DNA of 56,411 nt. Source: Bacillota bacterium. Its GTDB lineage: Bacteria > Bacillota > Clostridia > Christensenellales > CAG-138. This document shows positions 27,099 through 36,659 of this stretch, one piece after another. The notes under the pieces are model-generated. The model saw nothing but the letters and a program-made list of their open reading frames with translations. It had not been told where the DNA came from and did not search any database. How positions within the stretch are numbered: position 1 is the first letter of the stretch; every line of letters starts with the position of its first letter. The DNA lies in the NCBI GenBank assembly GCA_023399275.1, contig JAEWQH010000111.1, positions 1 to 56,411 of the forward strand, in the 5' to 3' direction. The translations under genes and the position numbers were made by a program.

Positions 27099-29729
27099 TT
27101 GTCACATAAGTATGTTTATCTGTTCAGTGAGGGCAGCGCCGAGATGCGCGCGCTCCTCGGCGGCAAGGGCGCAAATCTGGCGGAGATGACCAGACTCGGC
27201 TTGCCGGTGCCTTTTGGCTTCACCGTTTCCACGGAGGCCTGCACGCGCTACTACCAGGACAAAAAGACGATTGCGGACGAGATCGTCCGGCAGATCGAGG
27301 ACGCGCTGGTCATTACGCAGGAGAAGGCCGGAAAGAAATTCGGCGACGCCTCCAATCCGTTCCTCGTATCCGTTCGCTCCGGTGCGCGCGCTTCCATGCC
27401 GGGCATGATGGATACCATTCTTAACCTCGGTCTGAACGATGAAACCGTGGTCGGCCTTGCGAAGCTCACCAATAACGAACGCTTCGCGTTTGACAGCTAC
27501 CGCCGGTTCATCCAGATGTTTTCGGACGTGGTGATGGAGGTTGAAAAGGCGAAGTTCGACGAGATCTTTGACCAGATCAAGCGCGATAACCACTGCAAGC
27601 TCGACACCGACCTGACGGCTGAAAACCTCAAGGAGATCGTCAAACGCTACAAAGCGATGTATCTCAAGGAGAAGGGCTCGGAGTTCCCGCAGAACCCGCG
27701 CGAGCAGCTGATGGAGTCCATCAAGGCGGTCTTCCGGAGCTGGGATAACCCGCGTGCGATCGTATATAGAAGAAAGAACGACATCCCCTCGGACTGGGGC
27801 ACCGCCGTCAACGTGCAGAGCATGGTCTTTGGCAACATGGGCAACGACTGCGGTACCGGCGTTGCGTTTACGCGCAACCCCTCCACCGGCGAGAAGAAAC
27901 TCTACGGCGAGTACCTGATGAATGCGCAGGGCGAAGACGTTGTTGCCGGCATTCGCACGCCGAGCCCCATCGAGGAGCTTAAAAATGCGCAGCCTGAGGT
28001 ATACCGTCAGTTTGCCGAGACCGCGGAGAAGCTTGAGAAGCACTACCGCGACATGCAGGATATGGAGTTTACCATCGAACGCGGACGGCTCTTCATGCTG
28101 CAGACTCGAAACGGCAAGCGTACCGCAGCCGCCGCGCTGCAAATTGCCGTCGATCTCGTGAACGAGGGCATGATCTCCAAGGAGGAGGCGCTCGCCAAAA
28201 TCGACCCGCGCTCGCTCGATTCGCTGCTGCACCCGACCTTTGAACCCAAGGCGCTTAAAAGTGCCAAGCCTGTTGCATGCGGCCTGCCCGCGTCCCCCGG
28301 CGCGGCCTGCGGGCGTGTGTATTTCACCGCGGACGATGCGATGCTGGCCGCCAAAGCCGGCGAAAAGGTCATCCTCGTTCGTCTGGAAACCTCTCCGGAG
28401 GATATCGAAGGCATGTATGCGTCCGAGGGGATTCTTACCGCGCGCGGCGGCATGACCTCCCACGCGGCGGTCGTTGCCCGCGGCATGGGCACCTGCTGCG
28501 TGGCGGGCTGCTCCGAGGCCGCTATCTCCGAAAAGAACAAGACGATCACGTTTGCATCCGGCAAGGCGCTTAAAGAGGGGGATTGGCTCTCGCTCGACGG
28601 CTCCACCGGCTCGGTCTACGCAGAAGCGCTGCCGACCGTCGAGGCGGAGGTTTCCGGCAATTTTGCATCCATTATGCAGTGGGCCGACGAGGTGCGCACG
28701 CTGAAGGTTCGCACCAATGCCGACACGCCGCATGACGCAGAGGTTGCCGTGAAGTTTGGCGCTGAGGGCATCGGCCTTTGCCGCACCGAGCATATGTTTT
28801 TCGACGAGACGCGTATCCCCGCCATGCGTGAGATGATCGTGAGCAAGGACGTCGAGTCCCGCAAGCGCGCGCTGGCGAAGCTGCTGCCGATGCAGCGCAG
28901 CGACTTCAAGGGCATCTACAAGGCGATGGGTGGCCGCCCGGTCACCATCCGCTTCCTGGATCCGCCGCTGCATGAGTTTCTCCCCACCGAGGAGTCGGAT
29001 ATCCGCTCGCTCGCCAAGGAGATGAACCTCACCTATGAAGACCTGCTGCAGACCGTTGAGAACCTGCATGAGTTCAACCCCATGCTTGGCCACCGCGGTT
29101 GCCGCCTTGCGGTCACCTACCCGGAGATTGCCGAGATGCAGACGCGCGCGGTGATCGAGGCAGCCATCGAAGTGCGACAGGAAACCGGCATCGAGGTTGT
29201 GCCCGAGATCATGATTCCGCTCGTCGGCGAAGTCAAAGAGCTGGAGTACGTCAAAAACACGGTGGACGAGACCGCCAAGGCCGTCATGGCCGAGCGCGGT
29301 GTGGAGATCCCGTATCTGGTCGGAACGATGATCGAGGTTCCGCGTGCCGCCCTGACCGCAGATAAGATCGCCGAGCAGGCGGAGTTCTTCAGCTTTGGAA
29401 CGAATGACCTGAGCCAGATGACGTTTGGCTTCAGCCGCGACGACGCGGGCAAGTTCCTCGACGACTACTATAAGAAGAAGATCTTCGAGTCCGACCCGTT
29501 CGCCCGCCTCGATCAGGAAGGCGTCGGCAAACTGGTCAAGATGGCTGTCGAGCTGGGCAAGAGCACGCGCAAGAATATCAAACTCGGCATCTGCGGCGAA
29601 CACGGCGGCGATCCGTCGAGCATCGAGTTCTGCCACAATGTCGGTCTGAACTATGTCTCCTGCTCGCCGTTCCGGGTGCCGATTGCGCGCCTTGCCGCCG
29701 CGCAGGCCAAGATCAACGAAAAGAAATAG
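27099..29729 (+). CDS. ppdK: Pyruvate, phosphate dikinase
   Basis: An 876-residue PPDK (EC 2.7.9.1), interconverting pyruvate, ATP and phosphate with PEP, AMP and PPi; in anaerobes it works in glycolysis or gluconeogenesis. The ATP-grasp part begins GGKGANLAEMTRLGLPVPFG. The swivelling phosphohistidine domain has RGGMTSHAAVVARGMG (His near 455). The C-terminal PEP-binding barrel has GLCRTEHMFF, GTNDLSQMTFGFSRDD and the active-site Cys in CGEHGGD near 831. Full family length. The TTG start follows AAGGAGG at good spacing. Confidence 0.97.
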   Translation: MSHKYVYLFSEGSAEMRALLGGKGANLAEMTRLGLPVPFGFTVSTEACTRYYQDKKTIADEIVRQIEDALVITQEKAGKKFGDASNPFLVSVRSGARASMPGMMDTILNLGLNDETVVGLAKLTNNERFAFDSYRRFIQMFSDVVMEVEKAKFDEIFDQIKRDNHCKLDTDLTAENLKEIVKRYKAMYLKEKGSEFPQNPREQLMESIKAVFRSWDNPRAIVYRRKNDIPSDWGTAVNVQSMVFGNMGNDCGTGVAFTRNPSTGEKKLYGEYLMNAQGEDVVAGIRTPSPIEELKNAQPEVYRQFAETAEKLEKHYRDMQDMEFTIERGRLFMLQTRNGKRTAAAALQIAVDLVNEGMISKEEALAKIDPRSLDSLLHPTFEPKALKSAKPVACGLPASPGAACGRVYFTADDAMLAAKAGEKVILVRLETSPEDIEGMYASEGILTARGGMTSHAAVVARGMGTCCVAGCSEAAISEKNKTITFASGKALKEGDWLSLDGSTGSVYAEALPTVEAEVSGNFASIMQWADEVRTLKVRTNADTPHDAEVAVKFGAEGIGLCRTEHMFFDETRIPAMREMIVSKDVESRKRALAKLLPMQRSDFKGIYKAMGGRPVTIRFLDPPLHEFLPTEESDIRSLAKEMNLTYEDLLQTVENLHEFNPMLGHRGCRLAVTYPEIAEMQTRAVIEAAIEVRQETGIEVVPEIMIPLVGEVKELEYVKNTVDETAKAVMAERGVEIPYLVGTMIEVPRAALTADKIAEQAEFFSFGTNDLSQMTFGFSRDDAGKFLDDYYKKKIFESDPFARLDQEGVGKLVKMAVELGKSTRKNIKLGICGEHGGDPSSIEFCHNVGLNYVSCSPFRVPIARLAAAQAKINEKK

Positions 29730-29774
29730 CTCTCTCCGTCGACCGCGAGGGCATACAGACAAGTCAAGAGAAGC

Positions 29775-29812
29775 AAAGGGAGTTGGGCGCGAGAGCGAAC
29801 AGCTCCCTCTTT
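29775..29812 (+). terminator. Terminator of ppdK
   Basis: AGGGAG and CTCCCT arms (29777-29782 with 29803-29808) followed by CTTT. Confidence 0.55.
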
Positions 29813-29846
29813 GCGCGCTGATAAACCTTGCGGATGGGCAAAGTAA

Positions 29847-29873
29847 AGCCCACCCGCTTGACGGGTGGGGCTT
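29847..29873. terminator. Convergent terminator between ppdK and rnf
   Basis: CCCACCCG-CTTGA-CGGGTGGG hairpin; on the minus strand it is followed by CTTTACTTT, so it can end the rnf operon. Confidence 0.7.
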
Positions 29874-29888
29874 CGCTTCGTTTATCGA

Positions 29889-30755
29889 TCAATTGATCTC
29901 GATGTTGATCAGCTCCGCCTGCGCGGTAGCCGCGGCCTGCGCCGCCGGATCCCGTTCATAGAAGTTGACGATGCAGTTCATGGGGCAGCCGGGGATGCAT
30001 GCGCCGCAGCGGGTACAGGTGCTTTCATCGATGCGAGCAACTCCTTTGACAACCTTGATGGACTCCGTCGGGCAGGTCTTCTCGCAGCGTTTACAGCCGA
30101 CGCAAGCGGTCTTGCACTGCAGCCGCGCAATGCGCCCGATTGCCTCGTTTTGGCACATGACCACGACGGTTTGATCCTTTGGTAGCATCTTGATGATGCC
30201 GCGCGGGCAGGCGGAGATGCACATGCCGCAGCCCGTGCAGACATCGTCGTCGATCATCGCGATGCCGTCCAGCATTGAAATTGCGCCGAATGCGCAGACC
30301 ACGAGGCAATCCCCATAGCCGACGCAGCCGAATTCGCAGGCATTCGGCCCGCCGGAAATGCCGCTGACCGCCCGGCAGGAACCGACCCCGCCGTAGTCGT
30401 AGCGCGGTGATACGCGCTCACAGGTGCCCTGGCAGCAAACACGCGCCACCATCGGCTCAAGCGCATCCGCATCCACCCCCATGATGGCGGAGATGGCTTT
30501 TACGGTCCTTTCGCCGCCAGGCGTGCAGGCGGTGACTTTCGCGTCCCCGCGAACAACCGCTTCCGCGTAAGCGTCGCATCCGGCGTGGCCGCAGGCGCCG
30601 CAGTTCGCGCCGGCAACCGCCGCGCGCACCGCACTGACGCGCTCATCTGTTACAACGGCGAACTTTTTGTCCGCAAGGCCGAGCGCCAGCCCAAACAGGA
30701 TGCCAAGTCCACCCAGCGCGGCGATGGCGTACAAAATCGGAAGAAGCTGCGCCAT
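29889..30755 (-). CDS. rnfB: Rnf complex subunit RnfB (ferredoxin-like electron carrier)
   Basis: A 288-residue subunit of the Rnf complex, which moves electrons from ferredoxin to NAD+ while pumping Na+ or H+. One N-terminal membrane helix, then the RnfB-specific 4Fe-4S motif GANCGACGHAGCDAYAEA (about 50-67), a further Cys-rich stretch, and two bacterial ferredoxin motifs (CTGCGMCISACP and CTRCGACIPGCP) plus CVGCKRCEKTCP. The ATG at 30755 lies 2 bp after the rnfA stop codon. Last gene of the operon. Confidence 0.95.
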   Translation of the reverse strand: MAQLLPILYAIAALGGLGILFGLALGLADKKFAVVTDERVSAVRAAVAGANCGACGHAGCDAYAEAVVRGDAKVTACTPGGERTVKAISAIMGVDADALEPMVARVCCQGTCERVSPRYDYGGVGSCRAVSGISGGPNACEFGCVGYGDCLVVCAFGAISMLDGIAMIDDDVCTGCGMCISACPRGIIKMLPKDQTVVVMCQNEAIGRIARLQCKTACVGCKRCEKTCPTESIKVVKGVARIDESTCTRCGACIPGCPMNCIVNFYERDPAAQAAATAQAELINIEIN

Positions 30756-30757
30756 GC

Positions 30758-31354
30758 CTACATCACCCCCGAAAACATGTTGGAGAAGCCCAGAAACGCG
30801 ATGCTCATCAGCCCTGCGATGACCAGCGAGATCGGGAAGCCCTTGAGCGGGGCGGCGATCTTTGCGCTCTCCAGCCGCTCCCGAACGCCCGCCATAAGCA
30901 CGATTGCCACGAGGAAGCCCAGCGCGCCAAACGTTCCGTTGAGCACGGAATAGAGCAGGTCGTACTCCTCCGTGATGTTGAGGATGGTCACGCCGAGCAC
31001 GGCGCAATTGGTCGTGATCAGCGGCAGATAGATACCCAGCGCGCTGTAGAGCGACGGGGCGGATTTCTTGAGGAACATCTCCACCACCTGAACGAGCGAG
31101 GCGATGACGAGTATGAACGCAATCGTATTGAGATACTCCAGCTGCAGCGGCACCAGCACATAGTAGTAGACAAAGTAGGTAAACAGGCTCGACAGCGCCA
31201 TGACAAACGTCACCGCCAAGCCCATGCCAAACGCGGTCTCTACCTTGTTGGATACGCCGAGAAACGGACAGCAGCCCAGAAACCGCGAGAAGATGTAGTT
31301 GTGCGTCAGCACGCAGCTGAACATGAACAGCAGGATTTTTACCAGAGGATTCAT
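30758..31354 (-). CDS. rnfA: Rnf complex subunit RnfA
   Basis: A 198-residue integral membrane subunit with six helices, homologous to NqrE. Starts MNPLVKILLFMFSCVLTHNY and contains RFLGCCPFLGVS and ITTNCAVLGV, in which conserved cysteines line an iron-sulfur site in the membrane between RnfA and RnfE. Overlaps rnfE by 4 bp. Confidence 0.95.
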   Translation of the reverse strand: MNPLVKILLFMFSCVLTHNYIFSRFLGCCPFLGVSNKVETAFGMGLAVTFVMALSSLFTYFVYYYVLVPLQLEYLNTIAFILVIASLVQVVEMFLKKSAPSLYSALGIYLPLITTNCAVLGVTILNITEEYDLLYSVLNGTFGALGFLVAIVLMAGVRERLESAKIAAPLKGFPISLVIAGLMSIAFLGFSNMFSGVM

Positions 31355-31983
31355 TCGCCCTTCGCCTCCTTCCGCTTGCCGGCGCGCATGCTCACGGCGT
31401 TGAACGCCGCCAGCAGCAGGCCGAATACGATGAACCCGCCCGCCGGAAGGATCAGCAGCAGCATCGGCTGATAGGCGGCGCCCATCACCTGCGCGCCGAA
31501 GAGCGTGCCGTTGCCGAGCAGCTCGCGAATGCTGCCGATGAGCGTGAGCGCGAGCGTAAAGCCGATTCCCATGCCGATGCCATCCATCGCACTGAGCAAA
31601 ACGGGATTCTTGCTCGCGAATGCTTCCGCTCGCGCGAGGATGATGCAGTTGACCACGATCAGCGGCAGAAAGATGCCGAGGCTCTGATACAGCGCGGGCA
31701 GAAACGCGTTCATGAACATCTGCACCATGGTCACAAACGTACAGATGACGATGATGAACGACGGGATGCGGATCTTATCCGGTATGAAGTTTCGCAGCAG
31801 CGAAATCACCACATTGGAGCCGACGAGCACAAACGTGGCCGCCGCTCCCATTCCGATTCCGTTTGTGGCGCTCGTGGTAACAGCCATCGTGGGGCACGTG
31901 CCGAGTACAAGGCGAAACGTGGGGTTCTCGGTGATGAGCCCATTGAAAAAGACGCTTTTGAGCGTTTGCTTTCGTTCTTCCAT
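31351..31983 (-). CDS. rnfE: Rnf complex subunit RnfE
   Basis: A 210-residue membrane subunit homologous to NqrD. Contains NPTFRLVLGTCPTMAVTTSA near the start and LIVVNCIILARAEAFASKNP, the two cysteines matching those in RnfA. Overlaps rnfA by 4 bp and starts 4 bp after rnfG. Confidence 0.95.
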   Translation of the reverse strand: MEERKQTLKSVFFNGLITENPTFRLVLGTCPTMAVTTSATNGIGMGAAATFVLVGSNVVISLLRNFIPDKIRIPSFIIVICTFVTMVQMFMNAFLPALYQSLGIFLPLIVVNCIILARAEAFASKNPVLLSAMDGIGMGIGFTLALTLIGSIRELLGNGTLFGAQVMGAAYQPMLLLILPAGGFIVFGLLLAAFNAVSMRAGKRKEAKGE

Positions 31984-31987
31984 TGCG

Positions 31988-32539
31988 TTATTCCTCCGTC
32001 GGCAGCGTCAGGCTGCCCAGCGCAAGCACCGCGTCGTCGACCGCTGTGGTCACCGCGCGGGATGTGATGGTTGCCGAGGTGATGGCGTCGATCTCGCCGC
32101 CGTCCTGCGTCAGCGCGATGGGCGCGCTCTTGCCGAGGTACTGCTCGGCGAACCATGCCTCCTTTACCCGCGCGCCGAGACCTGCCGTCTCCGCAAAGTT
32201 TGCTCCGCCGATGGATACGCCGGTCACCGCGCCGGTCAGATCAACGCCTACGGTGATCTCGATCTCACCGCCGTAGCCCTTTGCGACGATGGTTCCGGTC
32301 TTTCCGACCGGAACACCGGCTGCGTCGTAGCCCGCAAACGCATCTTTGAGCCCCTGCGGCGCGTCAGCCTTGGTAAACGTCTCCGCCGCAGGCAAGACAG
32401 CCTTGCGTGCCGCTTCCGACGCCTGCAGCTGCTGGCGCTCGATGGCCTTGGTGGTGACCATGTTGGTCAGGCCGAGCGCAAGCCCCGCAACGGCCGCGAT
32501 CAAAAAGAGCTTGAGTCCGAGGGTTAAAACGTTACGCAC
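31988..32539 (-). CDS. rnfG: Rnf complex subunit RnfG (FMN-binding)
   Basis: A 183-residue subunit with one N-terminal helix and a covalent-FMN domain outside the membrane. The flavinylation site is the SATIT segment in IDAITSATITSRAV (Thr linkage). GTG start; overlaps rnfD by 8 bp. Confidence 0.93.
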   Translation of the reverse strand: MRNVLTLGLKLFLIAAVAGLALGLTNMVTTKAIERQQLQASEAARKAVLPAAETFTKADAPQGLKDAFAGYDAAGVPVGKTGTIVAKGYGGEIEITVGVDLTGAVTGVSIGGANFAETAGLGARVKEAWFAEQYLGKSAPIALTQDGGEIDAITSATITSRAVTTAVDDAVLALGSLTLPTEE

Positions 32540-33536
32540 GCGCCTTCACCTCCCCGTAAATCCCGCCGCGCGTCACGCGGTCGATGAGCGGCGTAAGCAC
32601 GTTCATGAGCAAGATCGCATAGGTCGTCCCCTCCGGGTAGCCACCATAGGCGCGAATCAGGGCGATGAGCAGCCCCACGCCAGCGCCGAAGATCATCTGT
32701 CCCGTGTGCGTCATGGGGCAGGTGACGTAGTCCGTAGCCATGAATACCGCGCCGAAGAGCACGCTGCCCATCAGCACGCCCTGCAGCGGATCTCCGCCAA
32801 AGAGCCAGGTGAACGCCATGAACGATGCGATCACGGTCGCGGGGATATGCCAGGTGATCGTTTTGCGGATCAGCAGATAGGCAAGCCCCAGCAGGATGGC
32901 GACCTTGCTCACCTCGCCGATGCAACCGGGAATGCGGCCGATGAACAGCTCCAGCGTCGATGGCGGCACGGCGGCGACGCTCGTCGCGGCAGACGTCGCT
33001 GCGGACGTCGCCGCCGAGGTTGCGCTCGAGACGGCCTCCTGCGCCTGCTGCAGCAGCGCGAGCGGCGTCGCGCCTGATACCGCGTCGAAAGGTGTTACAA
33101 ACGCGCTGCCGCTCATGAGCGCCGGCCAGCTGGCCAGCAGTACTGCGCGCGCGGCGATGGCGGGGTTGACGAAGTTGTCGCCAATGCCGCCAAAGAGCTG
33201 CTTGACGAGCAGGATCGCAACCGCGCTGCCGATGATCAGCATCCACCAGGGCGCCGTGGCAGGCATATTCATCGCGAGGATGATACCCGTTACCACGGCG
33301 GAGAGATCGTTGATGGTGATCGGCTTTTTGAAGACGACCTCCCAGAGAAACTCCAGCCCGACACAGCTCGCCACGCAGATGAGCACCACGCGCGCGGCGC
33401 TCCACCCGAAGAGCCAGATGCCGGCGCATACCGTCGGCATCAGTGCGGCGACGACGTCCAGCATCAGCACCGCGGTGGTGTTTTGATCAAAGATGTGCGG
33501 CGCGGCGGAAACGGCGAATCGTTTTTTGCTTTCCAT
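32532..33536 (-). CDS. rnfD: Rnf complex subunit RnfD
   Basis: A 334-residue membrane subunit homologous to NqrB, with FMN attached at the Thr of SGAT (residues 154-157 in DAVSGATPLA). An unusual low-complexity run of SAAT units (about residues 170-188) lies in the loop after the FMN site. The start ATG has GAGG upstream; rnfC ends 6 bp before. Confidence 0.94.
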   Translation of the reverse strand: MESKKRFAVSAAPHIFDQNTTAVLMLDVVAALMPTVCAGIWLFGWSAARVVLICVASCVGLEFLWEVVFKKPITINDLSAVVTGIILAMNMPATAPWWMLIIGSAVAILLVKQLFGGIGDNFVNPAIAARAVLLASWPALMSGSAFVTPFDAVSGATPLALLQQAQEAVSSATSAATSAATSAATSVAAVPPSTLELFIGRIPGCIGEVSKVAILLGLAYLLIRKTITWHIPATVIASFMAFTWLFGGDPLQGVLMGSVLFGAVFMATDYVTCPMTHTGQMIFGAGVGLLIALIRAYGGYPEGTTYAILLMNVLTPLIDRVTRGGIYGEVKARA

Positions 33537-33542
33537 ATTGCG

Positions 33543-34859
33543 TTACCTCCTCGCCTTTGCAGCCAGATCTTCCCGCGCCGCCTTATAGACCGGGGTGAGA
33601 TATCGCCGCGCAGGGCAGATATACGAGCAGGCGCCGCAGAGGATGCAGTCCATCAGCCCGTGCTCCTTGGCACGATTTGTATCGTGCCGGTCGAGATCGG
33701 AGCGCATGAGATACGGATGCAGTCCGATGGGGCAAACGTATACGCAGCGCGCGCAGCGGATGCACGCGCTCTCCTCCACCGCTTTGGCCTGCTTTTCGTC
33801 AAAAACGACGATGCCGTTGGTCGCCTTGGTGACGCTCGCCTCCAGATCCGCGGCGCATAGCCCCGTCATCGGCCCGCCGGCAAAGACCTTGCGCGCACCG
33901 TCTGCCAAGCCGCCGCAGGCGTTGATCGCATCCTCATACCGCGTGCCGACGCGCAGGAGCAGGTTGCCCGGCTCCTTTACGCCGCAGGTGACGGTGGTAA
34001 CCCGCTCGATAAGCGGCTTGCCGAGCACGACCGCGTCGTGGACGGCGGCTGCGGTGCTCACGTTGAACACCAGCGCACCCGCATCCAACGGCAGCTTGCC
34101 GCGCGGCACCTCCCTGCCGGTCACGACCTGGATCAACTGTTTCTCCGATCCTTGCGGATATTTTGTCTTGAGCGCAAGGACGCGGATGGCGTCCTCTCCG
34201 GCCGCTGCCTGCCGCATGCGCTCAATCGCATCCGGTTTGTTTGTTTCGATGGCGATGACGCCCTGCTCCACGCCCGTGGCGCGAAGGATGAGCTTCAGCC
34301 CCGCTACGATCCGCGCGCTTTGCTCGAGCATCATGCGGTGATCCGCCGTCAGATATGGTTCGCACTCCGCGCCGTTGAGGATGACCACCTCGGCACGCTT
34401 GCCTTCGGGGACTGTCATCTTCACGTGCGTCGGAAACGCCGCGCCGCCCATGCCGCAGATGCCGGCGTCTTTCACGGCCGCAATGATCTCGGCAGGCGTC
34501 GCCTGTGCCGCGTCGAGCGGCGCGAGCGGTACCCACTCGTCCGCGCGGTCGTTTCGAATGCCGATGCAAACCTCAGGCTTGCTGCGCAGCATTTGCCGCT
34601 CCTCCACAAACAGCACCTCTCCTGAGACGCTCGCGTGCACCGGCAGGCCAAATCCGCCGACGGGCGTGGCAATCACCTCGCCCATTCGGACCCGCTGCCC
34701 CTTCTCCACGCATGGCTCGCTCGGTGCGCCAAGGTGCATCCCCACGGGAATGACGACGATATCCGCCTCCACCGCGCGAATGGAGCTCGCCTGCGTGAGC
34801 AGTTTGCCTTCGCCGACGCGGTGAAGCGGATGCGCGCCGCCTCGAAACGTGTTTCTCAA
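33543..34859 (-). CDS. rnfC: Rnf complex subunit RnfC (NADH-side subunit)
   Basis: A 438-residue peripheral subunit that binds NADH/FMN and carries two 4Fe-4S clusters. Visible are GICGMGGAAFPTHVK (nucleotide/FMN-binding glycine-rich region), NGAECEPYLTADHR, and the C-terminal cluster motifs CIRCARCVYVCP and CILCGACSYICP. First gene of rnfCDGEAB. TTG start with AGGTGG upstream. A weak promoter (TTGTAA at 34952-34947, minus strand) may precede it. Confidence 0.95.
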   Translation of the reverse strand: MRNTFRGGAHPLHRVGEGKLLTQASSIRAVEADIVVIPVGMHLGAPSEPCVEKGQRVRMGEVIATPVGGFGLPVHASVSGEVLFVEERQMLRSKPEVCIGIRNDRADEWVPLAPLDAAQATPAEIIAAVKDAGICGMGGAAFPTHVKMTVPEGKRAEVVILNGAECEPYLTADHRMMLEQSARIVAGLKLILRATGVEQGVIAIETNKPDAIERMRQAAAGEDAIRVLALKTKYPQGSEKQLIQVVTGREVPRGKLPLDAGALVFNVSTAAAVHDAVVLGKPLIERVTTVTCGVKEPGNLLLRVGTRYEDAINACGGLADGARKVFAGGPMTGLCAADLEASVTKATNGIVVFDEKQAKAVEESACIRCARCVYVCPIGLHPYLMRSDLDRHDTNRAKEHGLMDCILCGACSYICPARRYLTPVYKAAREDLAAKARR

Positions 34860-35403
34860 ATCGATCCACCTGCCTTATTCATTGCCGACGCGATCCTGCC
34901 GCGCCGGATTGTCCAAACGATAGATAAGCTGATGCATATACGCTTTTTACAATAGGTATGGCCGAAGTTTAGTTGCCCTTCGATCCGGCGGTGGCGGTTT
35001 CTTGGAGGATATATCGCGCTTTGCCGCCGGGCTTCCAACGAGGCGAACGGCAAAGAGCACAACCGGAATCGATCGACGAAAGGGTTCGCTCTTTTCATAG
35101 ATGCGAAGCGCTTCTGACATGCTGAACCTTTTCCAGTATACGAAACAAATTCGCAAAAGTACAGATTGTGCGCCCATAATTTATGCGGATTCCGGATTTT
35201 TTTTGCTCATGCCGCCTATTTCCAGATGCCGCACCGCGCCGTCGAATCGTGTCGCCTACAAAAGACGGTCCCATGCGATTTTTGGTTCGATCTGCGCAAC
35301 ATAAAGACGAGAACACTGGTTTTGCTGATCGGTGTTCTTGCCTATTAGATCATAAAGCTACGTAAAAGGCTTGATTTATGACGCGTAGAGTTTTACCACC
35401 TTA
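34860..35403. other. Intergenic region between rnf and antiporter relic
   Basis: The left part holds the presumed rnf promoter. From about 35100 rightwards base composition drops to AT-rich and stays so through the antiporter relic, marking foreign sequence. No gene can be supported here; the missing N-terminal coding part of the antiporter is not found. Confidence 0.5.
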
Positions 35404-36565
35404 TTGTATTCTTTCATCGGTCCCTATGTGTTGAACTTAATTCCTCACAAGATGGTTGACAATATGAGTTTTATCAGCGATATTGCTTTGGCGTTTATTG
35501 CGTTTGGAGTAGGCCGCTTCTTCAAAAAAGAAACCTTTCAAGAAACTGGATTTGGGGTCATCTCAAGAAACTGGATTTGGGGTCATCGCCGTTACTCTGC
35601 TGGAATCCTTACTGGCGGGAGTTTTGGTGACGTTATCTTTGCGTTTCCTGTTTCGTTTGGATTGGAGCTTTTGCCTGCTGTTAGGAGCAATCGCAACTGC
35701 TACGGCCCCAGCCAGCACGATGGTTACGATACGGCAGTATCATGCGCGCGGCAATTTTGTAAATATATTATTACAGGTAGTTGCGTTTGATGACGCTGTA
35801 TGTTTGATCGTGTTCAGCGTGGCAACCACCGTAGTTAACGCCAGCGCCGGGGCGAACATTTCTGCCGCTGATGTTCTCATGCCTATGATATACAATGTCG
35901 GAGCGTTGGTGCTCGGCTTTACAAGCGGCATTATATTGGGGAAACTAATGACGCCTAAACGGAGTGAGGATAATCGGCTGATTTTGACAATTTCGCTACT
36001 TTTAGGTATTGCGGGACTGTGCGCTGCGGTAGATGTGTCCCCGTTGCTTTCCTGTATGTTATTTGGCACTACATATATCAACATGACCAAAGATAAAGAA
36101 TTGTATAAACAGGTTGAACGGTTTACGCCCCCTATTTTATCCATTTTCTTTGTGGTATCGGGCATGAGCCTGGATATAAGCTCGTTTGGCACATTGGGAA
36201 TCGTGGGCATATTATATTTTATTATTCGGATAGCGGGGAAATATCTTGGCGCTTATCTGGGGTGTCTTGTCGCAAAGACCACAAAGGAAGTAAGAAATTA
36301 TTTAGGGTTGGCCTTGATTCCGCAAGCGGGAGTAGCCATTGGCCTTGCTTTTTTAGGCAAACGAATTTTACCTGAAAATTTGGGAAGTATGCTGTTGACA
36401 ATTATTTTGTCATCTTCGGTTTTGTATGAACTAATCGGGCCAGCCTGTGCAAAACTTGCCCTGATCCGTTCCGGGGCAATAAAAAAGAACAAGACAGCCA
36501 TCGAGAAGGAAAGAGATGTACAACAGATGGAACTCCCCAATGAAGAACAAAGCGTGTTGAAATGA
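35404..36565 (+). pseudogene. Cation/proton antiporter pseudogene (frameshifted, N-truncated)
   Basis: Remains of a CPA-family Na+(K+)/H+ antiporter. The reading frame begins within the second half of helix 1 (GPYVLNLIP; a stop at 35386 lies just before), so about 30-40 N-terminal residues are missing. After FKKETFQETGFGVI a 25-bp tandem duplication shifts the frame; the remainder (35575-36565) continues AVTLLESLLAGVLVTLSLRF to the C-terminus with helices and a charged tail. Removing one copy restores a single frame. The locus is AT-rich compared with neighbours, suggesting transfer before decay. Confidence 0.85.
35538..35587 (+). repeat. Exact 25-bp tandem duplication
   Basis: Two identical adjacent 25-bp copies, 35538-35562 and 35563-35587 (each starts TCAAGAAACTGG and ends GGTCATC). 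Because 25 is not divisible by 3, it frameshifts the antiporter gene. Confidence 0.97.
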
Positions 36566-36606
36566 ATTCAAGGAAATAACCAATAAGAAGGCAACTCCAT
36601 ACAATT

Positions 36607-36633
36607 AGGCCGCCCGTCCAGCGGGCGGCCTTT
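36607..36633. terminator. Bidirectional terminator
   Basis: GGCCGCCCG-TCCAG-CGGGCGGCC hairpin followed by TTT, between the antiporter relic and the convergent phosphoesterase gene. Confidence 0.8.
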
Positions 36634-36659
36634 CCGTCGGGTGCATGTATCTCCTGGGG

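Noticed and set aside
27102..29762. 886-codon open frame on the minus strand opposite ppdK
   Set aside because: Mirror of the strongly biased codons of ppdK, which is a certain gene; no family signature.
35538..35587. Programmed frameshift in the antiporter gene
   Set aside because: No slippery sequence; an exact 25-bp duplication explains the frame change fully.
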